Source of the DNA: Candidatus Rifleibacteriota bacterium
Lineage (GTDB): Bacteria; Muiribacteriota; Ozemobacteria; Ozemobacterales; Ozemobacteraceae
Direction of reading: 5' to 3'
Assembly (NCBI GenBank): GCA_015232575.1
Contig: JADFZL010000022.1
Location: 58,663 to 122,662 of the forward strand
Length of the DNA: 64,000 nucleotides
Part shown: positions 1 to 8,083 of the stretch, piece by piece
How the letters are laid out: each line of letters starts with the position of its first letter
How positions within the stretch are numbered: position 1 is the first letter of the stretch
Program-made: the position numbers and the translations under genes
The notes under the pieces: model-generated
The model's database searches: none
Seen by the model: only the letters and a program-made list of their open reading frames with translations
What the model was told of the DNA's origin: nothing

Positions 1-1399
1 CAAAAGCAAAGAACAGGGCGGAAAATCTTCTGAAGTGCGACATGAGCCACAGAACAGCAGGTTCCGTAGTCTGCTGGTTGTACAAAGAGCTGAAAACGCT
101 CAATACACGAGTTTCTTCACCACATACCAACCAGAATGTTAAGACTGCAAATGCAGCATATATCCAGGCAAGAATTCGCATCTTTCTTATTGGCTGAGGA
201 AGCTCAGGCCGCATTCTGCCTGACCAGACAGCCATCCAGCCAAGAAGTGCCAGGAAACCTGAAGATCCGAGAGTTATTGAAGAAAGGAAGAGAAGTGATA
301 TTCCAATCGGAAAAAGCCATCTGGATTTTTTCCGGAATGCCGAAATAACAAAGCAGATCATTCCTGAAACTCCGAGAAACATTGTTAAATAAGGGTGAGT
401 AAGAGGACAGAAAAGAAGAATTGACTCAGCGAGTATGAAAAAAATTGCCAGCCAGAACATTGACTTCTTTTCTTCAACTGCTGAAAACTCACCTTGTTCA
501 AAGGCCTCCGGGGCTTTATTCCAATCGGTCTCGCTGACTACCTCCCGTGGAATTTCAAGAGACTTGAGCCTTATTGTAGGGAATCTTGAAGCCATAGCCT
601 TTTCAAGAAGCTTGTTTATATTTGAAGGCCTGATTAGTTTAATCAGATGTAGCGCAGAATCCTGAAAAGCCGGGTTGGGACTTTCAAACATTTTTTCAAG
701 CTCTTCTTCGGCTGTTTCTGGTGCATATCTGTGGAGTCCTTTTATTGCATTGGCACGAATGCGGTTATCTGAAGAATCCAGAAATTTCTTGAAAATTTCC
801 GGTAAGTCTGCGTCGTCGAGAGCATACAATCCTTCAAGTGCGTTTGATACAATTCGTAAATCAGAGTGTGAAAGATAGTTTTCAATGGTTCCTCTGGTTT
901 CAGATGAATCTAGTCTGGAAATTCTTTTAATAAGAAATGAAATTTTATAGATATCGTTTTCAGTTTCCAGAAACTTTATGAAAACAGGCAATAAAGCTGG
1001 ATCTTTTGTAAGGGTCAGCCTTTCAATTGCCTCGAAGCACATATATCTGCTTCCGATGGTCAGTTTCTGAATCAGTATTTCCCGGGAAAGGTGAGTTTCA
1101 ACAGAGGCATCATGAACAATGGTTTCAGAATCATCAGTTTTATATTCAGGGAATTGCTGAACAATATACTGAACAGCTTTTCTGGCAATATGCCTGATTT
1201 CTGATTTGGGGCTGTGAATAAGGGCCTGTATATGGGGAAGAAAAATCTGAACTTCTTCTTTTGTCTGATTATTCTTCATGCAGAAGAATTCCAGAAGGGA
1301 AAGGCGATCTTCATCCCGTCCATCTTTCAGAATGCTAAGTACCAGATCAGGCCAATGAGCAGTTGTCTTCAAAAAAATTAGAATCTCCTGGAAATTCAT
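1..1399 (-). CDS. HEAT-repeat membrane protein (3' end outside window)
   Basis: Reading the reverse strand from an ATG at 1399 gives an open frame of about 466 codons that runs off the left edge, so the protein is incomplete. The first ~270 residues are leucine-rich paired helices with the look of HEAT repeats (segments such as LPEIFKKFLDSSDNRIRANA and IKGLHRYAPETAEEELEKMF). The rest holds several hydrophobic stretches, for example SMFWLAIFFILAESILLFCP and ILAWIYAAFAVLTFWLVC, that should span the membrane. HEAT repeats usually act as protein-binding scaffolds, and no catalytic motif is visible. No strong ribosome binding site precedes the ATG. It is divergent from the gene at 1503. Specific function unknown. 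Confidence 0.75.
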   Translation of the reverse strand, partial: MNFQEILIFLKTTAHWPDLVLSILKDGRDEDRLSLLEFFCMKNNQTKEEVQIFLPHIQALIHSPKSEIRHIARKAVQYIVQQFPEYKTDDSETIVHDASVETHLSREILIQKLTIGSRYMCFEAIERLTLTKDPALLPVFIKFLETENDIYKISFLIKRISRLDSSETRGTIENYLSHSDLRIVSNALEGLYALDDADLPEIFKKFLDSSDNRIRANAIKGLHRYAPETAEEELEKMFESPNPAFQDSALHLIKLIRPSNINKLLEKAMASRFPTIRLKSLEIPREVVSETDWNKAPEAFEQGEFSAVEEKKSMFWLAIFFILAESILLFCPLTHPYLTMFLGVSGMICFVISAFRKKSRWLFPIGISLLFLSSITLGSSGFLALLGWMAVWSGRMRPELPQPIRKMRILAWIYAAFAVLTFWLVCGEETRVLSVFSSLYNQQTTEPAVLWLMSHFRRFSALFFAF

Positions 1400-1502
1400 A
1401 AAACAGCGAGTAATTCTAGCAGGAAAAATATGTTTTTTCCACATGCAATTTTTTTTTTTTTGAAAGGTGTAGAAAATTTCATTCTTTTCCGATAAGGCGT
1501 GC

Positions 1503-2480
1503 ATGATCACATTATCAGGAAATTGCATGCTGAAAAATTTAATACAAAAATCAATTCAAATGTTGTCTTTAGAAACTGGTGGAATTCAATTGCCGCTGGA
1601 TGACGGTAATATTCTGCAAATGACTACTCCATGGACAGGAAACGATCCGAAAAATATCGCGTGGCTGACTAACCGGACAGAGCTGAGAAAATTTTCTTCT
1701 GAAATTGGCCTGGAAACTCCTGAATGGTATTGTAACAATTCACTGCAAAAACTTGCAGAATGGTGCCTGAAGAAGCAGAGTTTTCCTTATGCAATTAAAT
1801 CTGTTCAAAACGAAGCAGATGCAAAAAGGATTTTCCGTGTTGAGGGATACAAAGATCTCAGTTCCTTTTTCGAAAAATTATCACCCGATTCCAAATCAGA
1901 AATTTTGATCGAAAAATGGGTTAAGGGAAAATATTTCTTCGAAGTAACCTGCGGCTATCAAAAATTCGAACTTATAACACAAATAGGCTTTAGAAAGGAT
2001 CTTACAGCTAGAACAGCCTGGCGCACCTTTCCTGTGAAACTTCCGCTGTCGATTAAGTCAAAAATTGACAAAATTACAGGGAAATTTGAAAGTTTTCTTG
2101 AAAATCCTGGAAAATTGCTGAGATTCAGCTTCGCAATAGATGATCGTGAGATCACTCTCATTTCGGTAAATGCCGGATTCAATCGCTTAGAATACTTTCC
2201 GGTCTGGTGTGGCAGTAATATTGAAGAAGAAAGCCCTGTTGTACAAATCTTTACAGGTAAGACACAAAAAAGAGAGATCAACAGCAAATATATGATTAAC
2301 TTTTTTCGAAAAAACAAGCGGGATGAATCATTTCCAGAAAAGATTCCAGATAGAAATTTCAAGTCGAAAATTATTAAATACGATACATCCGAAAATTATG
2401 CTGCTGTACTTTTGGAATCCTCTGATGGAAACGATTTTCACAAAACAGTAAGAGAAATTGAATTCTTTCTGATGGGCTAA
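1503..2480 (+). CDS. ATP-grasp-like protein of unknown substrate
   Basis: A 325-residue cytoplasmic protein with no signal peptide. Residues 94-225 are laid out like a divergent ATP-grasp domain: FPYAIKS around K99 resembles the phosphate-binding lysine strand, EILIEKWVKGKYFFEV at 133-148 resembles the strand that contacts adenine, and DDREITLISVNAG ending at N223 resembles the metal-binding acidic/Asn strand. This family joins a carboxylate to an amine or thiol using ATP. The usual metal acidic residues are not clearly conserved, so it may be inactive or have a new specificity. A second ATG at 1527 is also preceded by AGGA, making that start equally possible. It stands alone between a divergent gene and vapBC. 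Assignment to the fold is tentative. Confidence 0.6.
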   Translation: MITLSGNCMLKNLIQKSIQMLSLETGGIQLPLDDGNILQMTTPWTGNDPKNIAWLTNRTELRKFSSEIGLETPEWYCNNSLQKLAEWCLKKQSFPYAIKSVQNEADAKRIFRVEGYKDLSSFFEKLSPDSKSEILIEKWVKGKYFFEVTCGYQKFELITQIGFRKDLTARTAWRTFPVKLPLSIKSKIDKITGKFESFLENPGKLLRFSFAIDDREITLISVNAGFNRLEYFPVWCGSNIEEESPVVQIFTGKTQKREINSKYMINFFRKNKRDESFPEKIPDRNFKSKIIKYDTSENYAAVLLESSDGNDFHKTVREIEFFLMG

Positions 2481-2513
2481 TTTCCACCTTTATTCAGGAA
2501 TGCACAATCATAC

Positions 2514-2543
2514 TTGCAAACATACTTGTGTTTGTGCTACCCT
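2514..2543 (+). promoter_or_regulatory. vapBC promoter with operator-like inverted repeat
   Basis: TTGCAA (2514-2519) and TACCCT (2538-2543) are separated by 18 bases, a plausible sigma-70 promoter. Between them lies an inverted repeat, CAAACA (2517-2522) and TGTTTG (2529-2534), with a 6-base spacer. Type II antitoxins usually repress their own operon by binding such a site. A strong Shine-Dalgarno, TAGGAGG, precedes the antitoxin ATG. Confidence 0.5.
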
Positions 2544-2570
2544 GATATTTGAAAAATATAGGAGGTATAT

Positions 2571-2801
2571 ATGCCGCAAGTCTCACTTTATATCGATAAA
2601 GATACGCTTGTAAAAATTGAGCAATTAGCGCACAAAAGCCACACTTCAATATCAAAATGGGTTGGGAATAATCTCAAACGACTTATCAAGGATGATTATC
2701 CCGATGATTATTTTGAACTTTTTGGAGCAATTCGGGATTCATCTTTTACCAGGCCAGAAAACTTGTCCTTTGATGCTGATATAAAAAGGATGAGAATATA
2801 A
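2571..2801 (+). CDS. vapB: VapB-like ribbon-helix-helix antitoxin
   Basis: A 76-residue protein. The first ~45 residues fit a ribbon-helix-helix DNA-binding fold: strand PQVSLYIDKDTL, then helices around EQLAHKSHTSISKWVGNNLK. The C-terminal ~30 residues are acidic and flexible, as expected for the part that wraps and blocks the toxin. AGGAGG sits just upstream of the ATG. The stop codon overlaps the toxin start by one base, so the two are translationally coupled. Known antitoxins of this type neutralise the partner PIN nuclease and repress the operon. Confidence 0.8.
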   Translation: MPQVSLYIDKDTLVKIEQLAHKSHTSISKWVGNNLKRLIKDDYPDDYFELFGAIRDSSFTRPENLSFDADIKRMRI

Positions 2802-3211
2802 TGTTTTTTTTGGATACCAATACCTGTATATACTTCTTAAAAGGAATGTACCGATCGATTCTTGATGAGTTCAAGAAAAGAAAACCAGAGGAAATTAAAA
2901 TTTCATCAATGGTAAAAGCAGAGCTTTTATTGGGTGTTGAAAAGAGCGAAAGAAAAGAAGAGAACTTGGAAATATACAACAAGTTTCTAGAACCCTTTGA
3001 AATTGTTGGTTTTGGTGATCGTGCTGCGGTGTTATATGCCAAAATAAGGGCATCATTAGAAAAAAAAGGAAGAGTAGTTGGTCCAAATGATATGATCATT
3101 GCCGCAACTGTTATGGCAGAAAAAGGAATACTTGTTAGCCATAATGTCAAAGAATACAAACAAATCTCAGGATTGCTACTTGAAGATTGGGTTTATGAAA
3201 ATAGTAAATAA
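2801..3211 (+). CDS. vapC: VapC-like PIN-domain toxin
   Basis: A 136-residue single PIN domain of normal length for VapC. Conserved acidic residues are visible: D5 in FLDTNTCIYFLKG, E41 in KAELLLG and D97 in GPNDMIIAA, plus the usual C-terminal LVSHNVKEYKQISGL segment. VapC toxins are Mg2+-dependent endoribonucleases that cut tRNA(fMet) or rRNA and stop translation when free of antitoxin. The gene begins on the last base of the antitoxin stop codon. All core residues look intact, so the module is probably functional. Target not predictable from sequence. Confidence 0.88.
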   Translation: MFFLDTNTCIYFLKGMYRSILDEFKKRKPEEIKISSMVKAELLLGVEKSERKEENLEIYNKFLEPFEIVGFGDRAAVLYAKIRASLEKKGRVVGPNDMIIAATVMAEKGILVSHNVKEYKQISGLLLEDWVYENSK

Positions 3212-3285
3212 TCGTATTATCACCATAATTCGGGGTATTTTTTTTGATTTGTCTTTCCCAGGGAACAATCAAGGGCGCGTGGCAC

Positions 3286-3396
3286 CTCTCTAAAAGCCGG
3301 TAAGGTTTTCGAATGGCGAGAGCACAAAGTGCTCGACCGCGGGGAGTGAGACGGTCGAACTTGTGTGACCGTCGAGAGGGAGCGCATGCTTCTCTC
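3286..3396 (+). repeat. Leader-type repeat element, degenerate copy
   Basis: The first of two tandem ~106-bp units. It shares CTCTCTAAAAG, GGTAAGGTTTTCGAATGG, the GAGCACAAAGTGCTC palindrome (3320-3334) and the CGACCGCGGGG block with the next unit. The second arm (CTTGTGTGACCG) and the last hairpin are mutated, so this copy has probably lost its fold. A further truncated piece (GGGCGCGTGGCACCTCTC) lies just before it. Confidence 0.75.
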
Positions 3397-3510
3397 TAAA
3401 AGTCGGTAAGGTTTTCGAATGGCGAGAGCACAAAGTGCTCGACCGCGGGGAGTGAGACGGTCGAACTTGTTCGACCGGCGAGAGGGGGCGCGTGCCCCCT
3501 CTCTAAAAAG
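3397..3510 (+). repeat. Leader-type repeat element upstream of the sirohaem-like gene
   Basis: A GC-rich unit in AT-rich DNA that ends a few bases before the Shine-Dalgarno and ATG of the next gene. It holds the palindrome GAGCACAAAGTGCTC (3426-3440); arm A TCGACCG (3439-3445); arm B CGGTCGAA (3458-3465); arm C TTCGACCG (3470-3477); and hairpin D GAGAGGGGGC/GCCCCCTCTC (3480-3503, loop GCGT). B can pair with A or with C but not both, and the B-C hairpin has a CTTG loop. About 85 bases recur with one mismatch at 15629-15716. It may be a cis-acting RNA leader or a repeat that has settled upstream of genes. Confidence 0.8.
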
Positions 3511-3518
3511 GAGCATAT

Positions 3519-4613
3519 ATGACTGATTTAACAGTTTTTACTGAAGTAATGTTTGATTTTGAACCGGTTGGTCTTGCTGATGCAATGTCAGAAATTCCAG
3601 AAAAGATCAGAATTGTTATTGAATCAGATACAACAGCTGAAGCTGGAGCTGTGATATTTTTTGGCCTTCCCGTTTCTGAAGGCGAAATAATGGAAGTGAA
3701 GGCAAATGTTTGCAGCGTTTCACCCAAGGAGAGCGGTTTTGCTCTCACAGTTGAAATTTTAGAAGTCGATAGTGCGATGAAGGCAATTGCCGTAGCTTCG
3801 TTGAAAAAAAGTTCTCCTGAAGCAACCGGAGGAAAAAATCCGGTTTGGGGAATTGGCTTAAAACAGACCAACGGCGTTTATGCATTGCTCGTTAACTCGC
3901 CAGCAGGTGTTCTGAATTCCGCTCAACTGGCTAAGATTGCCGACTTATCTGCACGAGGGGCAGGCATTGTAAAACTTACACATGCTCAGAGAATTATTTT
4001 ACTCATGCCTCTTGAAAAAATGGATGAAGCACGATCAGAACTGGAATCGGCAGGTTTGCAGATTGGTGTGCTGCACAAGGGAGTCAGAAATGTCAGGGCA
4101 TGTTGCGGTTCATTGTGCAGATTCTGCCAGAATATAGATGCTATAAATACCGCTTTGGCAATTGACAAGGTTCTTTATGGGCGCGGTGCTGCGTTCGATG
4201 TAAAGATAGCCATTTCTGACTGTATGAGAAACTGTTCTGAAAGCTATTGTTGTGATATCGGCCTTATCGGTGAAAAGGGAACGTATCGAATTCTTGTTGG
4301 AGGCCGCGGCAGCCAGGTCCCTTTCAGGGCTTTGAACCTGGCAGATGGAATTAAACCGGCAGATGTCCCTCTGGCAGTGAAGGAAATCGTCGACTGGTAT
4401 GAGAAGAACGGCAATGAAAATGAACGCCTCTGGAAATTACTGTTGAGACTTGGAGAGGCAGAAATTAAGAAATACGATCTTTCTGCTGTTGAGAAACCAT
4501 TGAATGACCTTGGAGACGGTGTTGACGAATACTCAAGATTCAAAGATCAGCTTGCCAGAATGGCCGGGGTGAAAGTCATGAAAAACAGCATTAGTTTCTG
4601 CTGCCGAAAATGA
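3519..4613 (+). CDS. Sirohaem/[4Fe-4S] sulfite-nitrite reductase-like protein
   Basis: A 364-residue cytoplasmic protein. Residues 1-100 are an extra domain, possibly PilZ-like (LPVSEGEIMEVKANVCSVS). Residues ~110-185 match the ferredoxin-like half-domain of sulfite/nitrite reductases (SAQLAKIADLSARGAGIVKL then LTHAQRIILL). Residues 195-245 carry the Fe-S/sirohaem cysteines: ACCGSLCRFC (C195, C196, C200, C203) and DCMRNC (C235, C239), followed by an extra CC pair (C244, C245). The second pair keeps the classic C-x3-C, but the first is not the usual C-x5-C. At about half the length of a full reductase, it is unlikely to be an ordinary assimilatory enzyme. Twelve bases separate it from a CheA-like kinase, which suggests a sensing role. 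Confidence 0.72.
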   Translation: MTDLTVFTEVMFDFEPVGLADAMSEIPEKIRIVIESDTTAEAGAVIFFGLPVSEGEIMEVKANVCSVSPKESGFALTVEILEVDSAMKAIAVASLKKSSPEATGGKNPVWGIGLKQTNGVYALLVNSPAGVLNSAQLAKIADLSARGAGIVKLTHAQRIILLMPLEKMDEARSELESAGLQIGVLHKGVRNVRACCGSLCRFCQNIDAINTALAIDKVLYGRGAAFDVKIAISDCMRNCSESYCCDIGLIGEKGTYRILVGGRGSQVPFRALNLADGIKPADVPLAVKEIVDWYEKNGNENERLWKLLLRLGEAEIKKYDLSAVEKPLNDLGDGVDEYSRFKDQLARMAGVKVMKNSISFCCRK

Positions 4614-4625
4614 GGTAACAGAAAA

Positions 4626-6800
4626 ATGCCTGTTGGAAGTCACAAAGATGCTTTTAAAGCCCATCAGTTTGTAAAAAAACTTGTTGATAAAGAGGGAAAT
4701 ACCCTGCTTGCAAATCTTGCTGGAAATATTCTGCTTGATTTTGTCAAGAATCAGCGCCAGATAAATTCCGATGGTGCTCCTGAGAAACTTCCTGACGATC
4801 CTTCGTTGTACGATCAGGAAAAACTCAGTGTTGCACTTAAAGCAGTCGGAAGTCTTTGCGGAATGTGTGAAGAAGCTCATGATAACGCATGTTTTGTTAA
4901 CCAGGCAAGGCGTGTACTCATTGCCGCAAAAACAGGGGTAGACCTCGGATTGCTGTTTGACGGAAAGAAAACGCTCGAAGAATTGATTGCTCAGGCAGAT
5001 ATCCTTTCTGCAGAAAAGAAGAAAACAGAAAAAAGTCAGGTTCCATCAGCCGCTGGAGCCTCAGCAGAGGCATCTGGTTTATCAGCGAAGCCTGGAAACG
5101 TCTCTGATGCAGAATTTGCTTCGATGCGCCAGAAAATAGAACTTTTAACTGAAAAGGAAATTTTTCGTGGCACACTCATAGATGAAATTGTTGCAACAAT
5201 TAAAGCCGTCTCGGAAGGCAATTATGCAGCAGAAATGCCTGTTCATGATGATGAACAGCTCGGGAAACTTGCTGTTGCATTCAATCTTATGTTGAAAACA
5301 ATACAAAAAACCATGGCTCATCTTGATCAGCTTGTTAATGCAAGAAGCGCTGAATTGAAGCAGATTATGAATTCTGTTCCGATCGGATTACTTTCATTTG
5401 GTTCAGAATTCAGAATAAATCCCGAATATTCGAAGTCTTCCGAAACTATTCTTGGAGCAGAAAATCTGCGCGGAAGGGATTTCCTTGACACTCTTGGATT
5501 GACCCATAAGCGTGAAGAAGAGCGCCTTGCACTCAAAAACTATCTCGAATTTATGTTGTTGGGAATTCCCAATCCCGACATGGACCGACTTAATCCATTC
5601 AAGGAAATTCAGTTACCAGGCGGAAGATGGGCTGCGATAAGCTATCATTTGTTGCAGACAGCAACGGGGGACAGCGGAGTGCTTGTACAACTCGAAGATA
5701 TTACCGAAAAGAAAAGACTTCTTGCACAAATTGAAGCCACTGAGCGTGAAAGCGCACAGATTAAGGCAATAGCCGAAGCACCCGAACTTTTCAGAGATTT
5801 CCTGCGGGAAACTCAAAATACCCTTGATAATGCAGTTAAATCGCTTGAGAAAGACGTTGAACCATCAGGAATAAAAGATCTTGTCAACGAAATGTTTCGT
5901 GGTGTTCATACAATCAAGGGAATGGCAGGAAGTTTCGGCATGAGCAGGGCTGGAAAATGTGCTGCTGAACTTGAAAATACACTTGAAAAATTACGCGAAA
6001 ATACATCTGTTTCTTCAGAGTGTTTGCCAGAAGTCAGAAACGGCTTTCAGACGCTTAATTCTTCCCTTGATGAAACAAAAAAAGTTGCCCGACTGATTCT
6101 TGGTGAAGAAGCTGAGACAAGCGGTGCAATTTTGCGGATTCCACTCTCGGAAATTCGACAAATTGAGGAATCTCTGCGGAAATTTGAAAATCCTGAAAAT
6201 GGAATGAATCAGGTTATCAGGCATGTCAATGATTTGCAGAAGATTACTGCCAGAAAGGCTTTTCTGCGAATTACCCGTCTTATTCCGGGATTGATGGAAC
6301 GTCTTCAGAAAAACGCTGAGTTCAGCTTTATTGGTGAAGAGACGCCAATTCATTATGAAATGGCACAGCAGTTGAGTGCTCCGTTGATGCATCTGCTGCG
6401 GAATGCTTTCGACCATGCCATTGAAATGCCTGAGCAGCGCCTTTCGGCCGGAAAACCGGAGCAGGGAAAAATTTCGCTTACTGTTTCCCAGAAATCAGAT
6501 TTTCTTGAAATTGCAGTCGAAGATGATGGAAAAGGTCTTCACTCTGAAGAACTTCGTAAGAAAGCCATTCAGAAAGCTCTTCTTTCTTCAGAAAAGGCCG
6601 CTTCTCTTTCAGAAAGCGATTGCTTTGATCTGATTTTCCTGCCGGGCTTTTCTACTGCTGAGTCTGTCAGCGATATTTCAGGCCGTGGAGTTGGAATGGA
6701 TGTAGTAAAAACAGCTATTCAGAATCTGTCCGGAAGTATAATGGTCAAATCTATCCAGGGAAAAGGAACCAGCTTCATTCTGAAGATTCCGCATCACTGA
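4626..6800 (+). CDS. Cytoplasmic CheA-like hybrid sensor kinase (Cys motif-HAMP-PAS-HPt-HATPase)
   Basis: 724 residues with no membrane segment. Domains in order: an N-terminal region with C78-x2-C81...H85...C89 (SLCGMCEEAHDNAC), possibly metal-binding; a HAMP-like segment near 190-240 (SEGNYAAEMPVHDDEQLGKL); a PAS domain at ~245-375; an HPt domain with phospho-acceptor H428 in VHTIKGMAGSFG; a P3-like region; and a HATPase with N593 in LLRNAFDHAIE, DDGKGL and GRGVGMDVV. It ends directly after the HATPase, so the CheW-binding domain of true CheA is absent. No response regulator is adjacent. It should autophosphorylate on H428 and pass phosphate to a distant regulator. Co-transcription with the sirohaem-like protein suggests that protein is its input. 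Confidence 0.85.
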   Translation: MPVGSHKDAFKAHQFVKKLVDKEGNTLLANLAGNILLDFVKNQRQINSDGAPEKLPDDPSLYDQEKLSVALKAVGSLCGMCEEAHDNACFVNQARRVLIAAKTGVDLGLLFDGKKTLEELIAQADILSAEKKKTEKSQVPSAAGASAEASGLSAKPGNVSDAEFASMRQKIELLTEKEIFRGTLIDEIVATIKAVSEGNYAAEMPVHDDEQLGKLAVAFNLMLKTIQKTMAHLDQLVNARSAELKQIMNSVPIGLLSFGSEFRINPEYSKSSETILGAENLRGRDFLDTLGLTHKREEERLALKNYLEFMLLGIPNPDMDRLNPFKEIQLPGGRWAAISYHLLQTATGDSGVLVQLEDITEKKRLLAQIEATERESAQIKAIAEAPELFRDFLRETQNTLDNAVKSLEKDVEPSGIKDLVNEMFRGVHTIKGMAGSFGMSRAGKCAAELENTLEKLRENTSVSSECLPEVRNGFQTLNSSLDETKKVARLILGEEAETSGAILRIPLSEIRQIEESLRKFENPENGMNQVIRHVNDLQKITARKAFLRITRLIPGLMERLQKNAEFSFIGEETPIHYEMAQQLSAPLMHLLRNAFDHAIEMPEQRLSAGKPEQGKISLTVSQKSDFLEIAVEDDGKGLHSEELRKKAIQKALLSSEKAASLSESDCFDLIFLPGFSTAESVSDISGRGVGMDVVKTAIQNLSGSIMVKSIQGKGTSFILKIPHH

Positions 6801-6880
6801 TGAAACCTATCTACTCAAAAATTGAGATATTTACAGGGGTTATTTATTCGATGAAAACTTTTTGAGCTATGGACAATTCT

Positions 6881-6907
6881 TTTTCAATATTATAAAATTA
6901 TTGAAAA
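6881..6907. promoter_or_regulatory. Inverted repeat around a TATAAA box
   Basis: TTTTCAATA (6881-6889) and TATTGAAAA (6899-6907) form a 9-bp inverted repeat whose spacer contains TATAAA. It lies about 20 bases before the GTG start at 6929, so it could be an operator overlapping the -10 region. No regulator is identified. Confidence 0.3.
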
Positions 6908-6928
6908 TGCAATTTTCAGGAGTCTATT

Positions 6929-8083
6929 GTGAAAAATAAATTCTTTTCAGTGTTTTTGTGTGCGTTGTTTATCTGGTATGGATTAAGTTCTATTTTGTTC
7001 GCACAGGAGCAACTTTCGCCAGCAAGAAAGATTGCTGAGGTTGTTAAACAAAACATTTCGGGTGTTTCAGCAACCGAGTTAAAACAACTTATGAAAAAGC
7101 ATTTCCGACAGCTTCGCTTGTTGGATGGGAGGGACCGGTGGGTTTCAAGTTCTCTGTCAAAGATTTCCGAAGACCTTATTCCATCAGATTTATCTGAAAA
7201 GGATGTTCTGAAAATAATTGACTTGATGGCATATTATGCAGAATTAAATCCATACCTGAAAAATTTTCTTGATCAGGCAGATAAGCAGAGCTTTCCAGTA
7301 TTGTGGGCAAAAGTGCAGGCAGAGGGAAGAGTTGTTTTTCCAGATGTTGTAGCTTTGGCTTTAGCTCTTCAGAATTTAACAAAAGCGATGCATGACGACT
7401 GGAGATTAATGGAAATTTGCCGTGATATATGGCATGAAGCAAGAAAAGAGGCAAATATTGGAAAGTATATGTCACCGTTCGACTATGCGAAATTGCCGTC
7501 TGTCGAAGGAGGCATTAATTCCTGGCTTGATATGCATAAGAGTGGAAAAGTAGCACCTGATGCAGGCTGGTGCGCGATTTCACTCAATGTTGCTGAAGCA
7601 ATGGCAGTTGACACACAAATGAATTTCAAGGATAATGCAAAAGCAGGACTTGTACTTGCAAAATATCGTCCGGGTGCAAAAAAACTTGATCCAGTGACTG
7701 GTGAAGGACCCTCAACATGGTCGAAAGACAGAAAAGCGATTGCACATAATTTTGCCCACGCAAGACAGTGGGCTGATCTTTATGCAACCTGGAATCTTGC
7801 ATTTGTGTCACATTATGATGAATTCCCGTATGTAATGGTTAAGCTTTTGATTCCGGCTGTAAATCACTATCAGGATGACCCGCCCGAATACATTTACAAC
7901 CGGGCTTTGGCGCTATTTACCTTTCTGCACCACTTGTATCTTGGAAGAGCTGATGATGCAAAAACTGGAAGAAAGAGCATTGTATGGCGCGATGATAAAC
8001 TTACAAGACTTTGGGGTGCTGTTAACAAGGTCAGCTCAATTCACTATGACAACGGCATTCAGAATGCAAAAAAAGGCAAATAA
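6929..8083 (+). CDS. Secreted protein of unknown function
   Basis: 384 residues beginning at GTG, chosen because AGGAG lies five bases upstream. The N-terminus is a clear signal peptide (KNKFFSVFLCALFIWYGLSS, cleavage near LFAQ-EQ), so the protein is exported. The mature part is mostly helical, rich in Trp, His and Tyr (AHNFAHARQWADLYATWN, FLHHLYLG), with no family I recognise and no obvious catalytic motif. Its last 20 bases overlap the start of cutA, so the two are probably co-transcribed. Confidence 0.72.
   Translation: MKNKFFSVFLCALFIWYGLSSILFAQEQLSPARKIAEVVKQNISGVSATELKQLMKKHFRQLRLLDGRDRWVSSSLSKISEDLIPSDLSEKDVLKIIDLMAYYAELNPYLKNFLDQADKQSFPVLWAKVQAEGRVVFPDVVALALALQNLTKAMHDDWRLMEICRDIWHEARKEANIGKYMSPFDYAKLPSVEGGINSWLDMHKSGKVAPDAGWCAISLNVAEAMAVDTQMNFKDNAKAGLVLAKYRPGAKKLDPVTGEGPSTWSKDRKAIAHNFAHARQWADLYATWNLAFVSHYDEFPYVMVKLLIPAVNHYQDDPPEYIYNRALALFTFLHHLYLGRADDAKTGRKSIVWRDDKLTRLWGAVNKVSSIHYDNGIQNAKKGK

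Noticed and set aside
1958..2362. 134-codon reverse-strand frame inside the ATP-grasp-like gene
   Set aside because: It is a shadow of the longer plus-strand gene; hydrophobicity arises from complementary Lys/Phe codons.
3220..3516. 98-codon reverse-strand open frame across the tandem repeat units
   Set aside because: It consists of the repeat read twice, has no ribosome binding site and overlaps the leader of the next gene; the openness follows from high GC.
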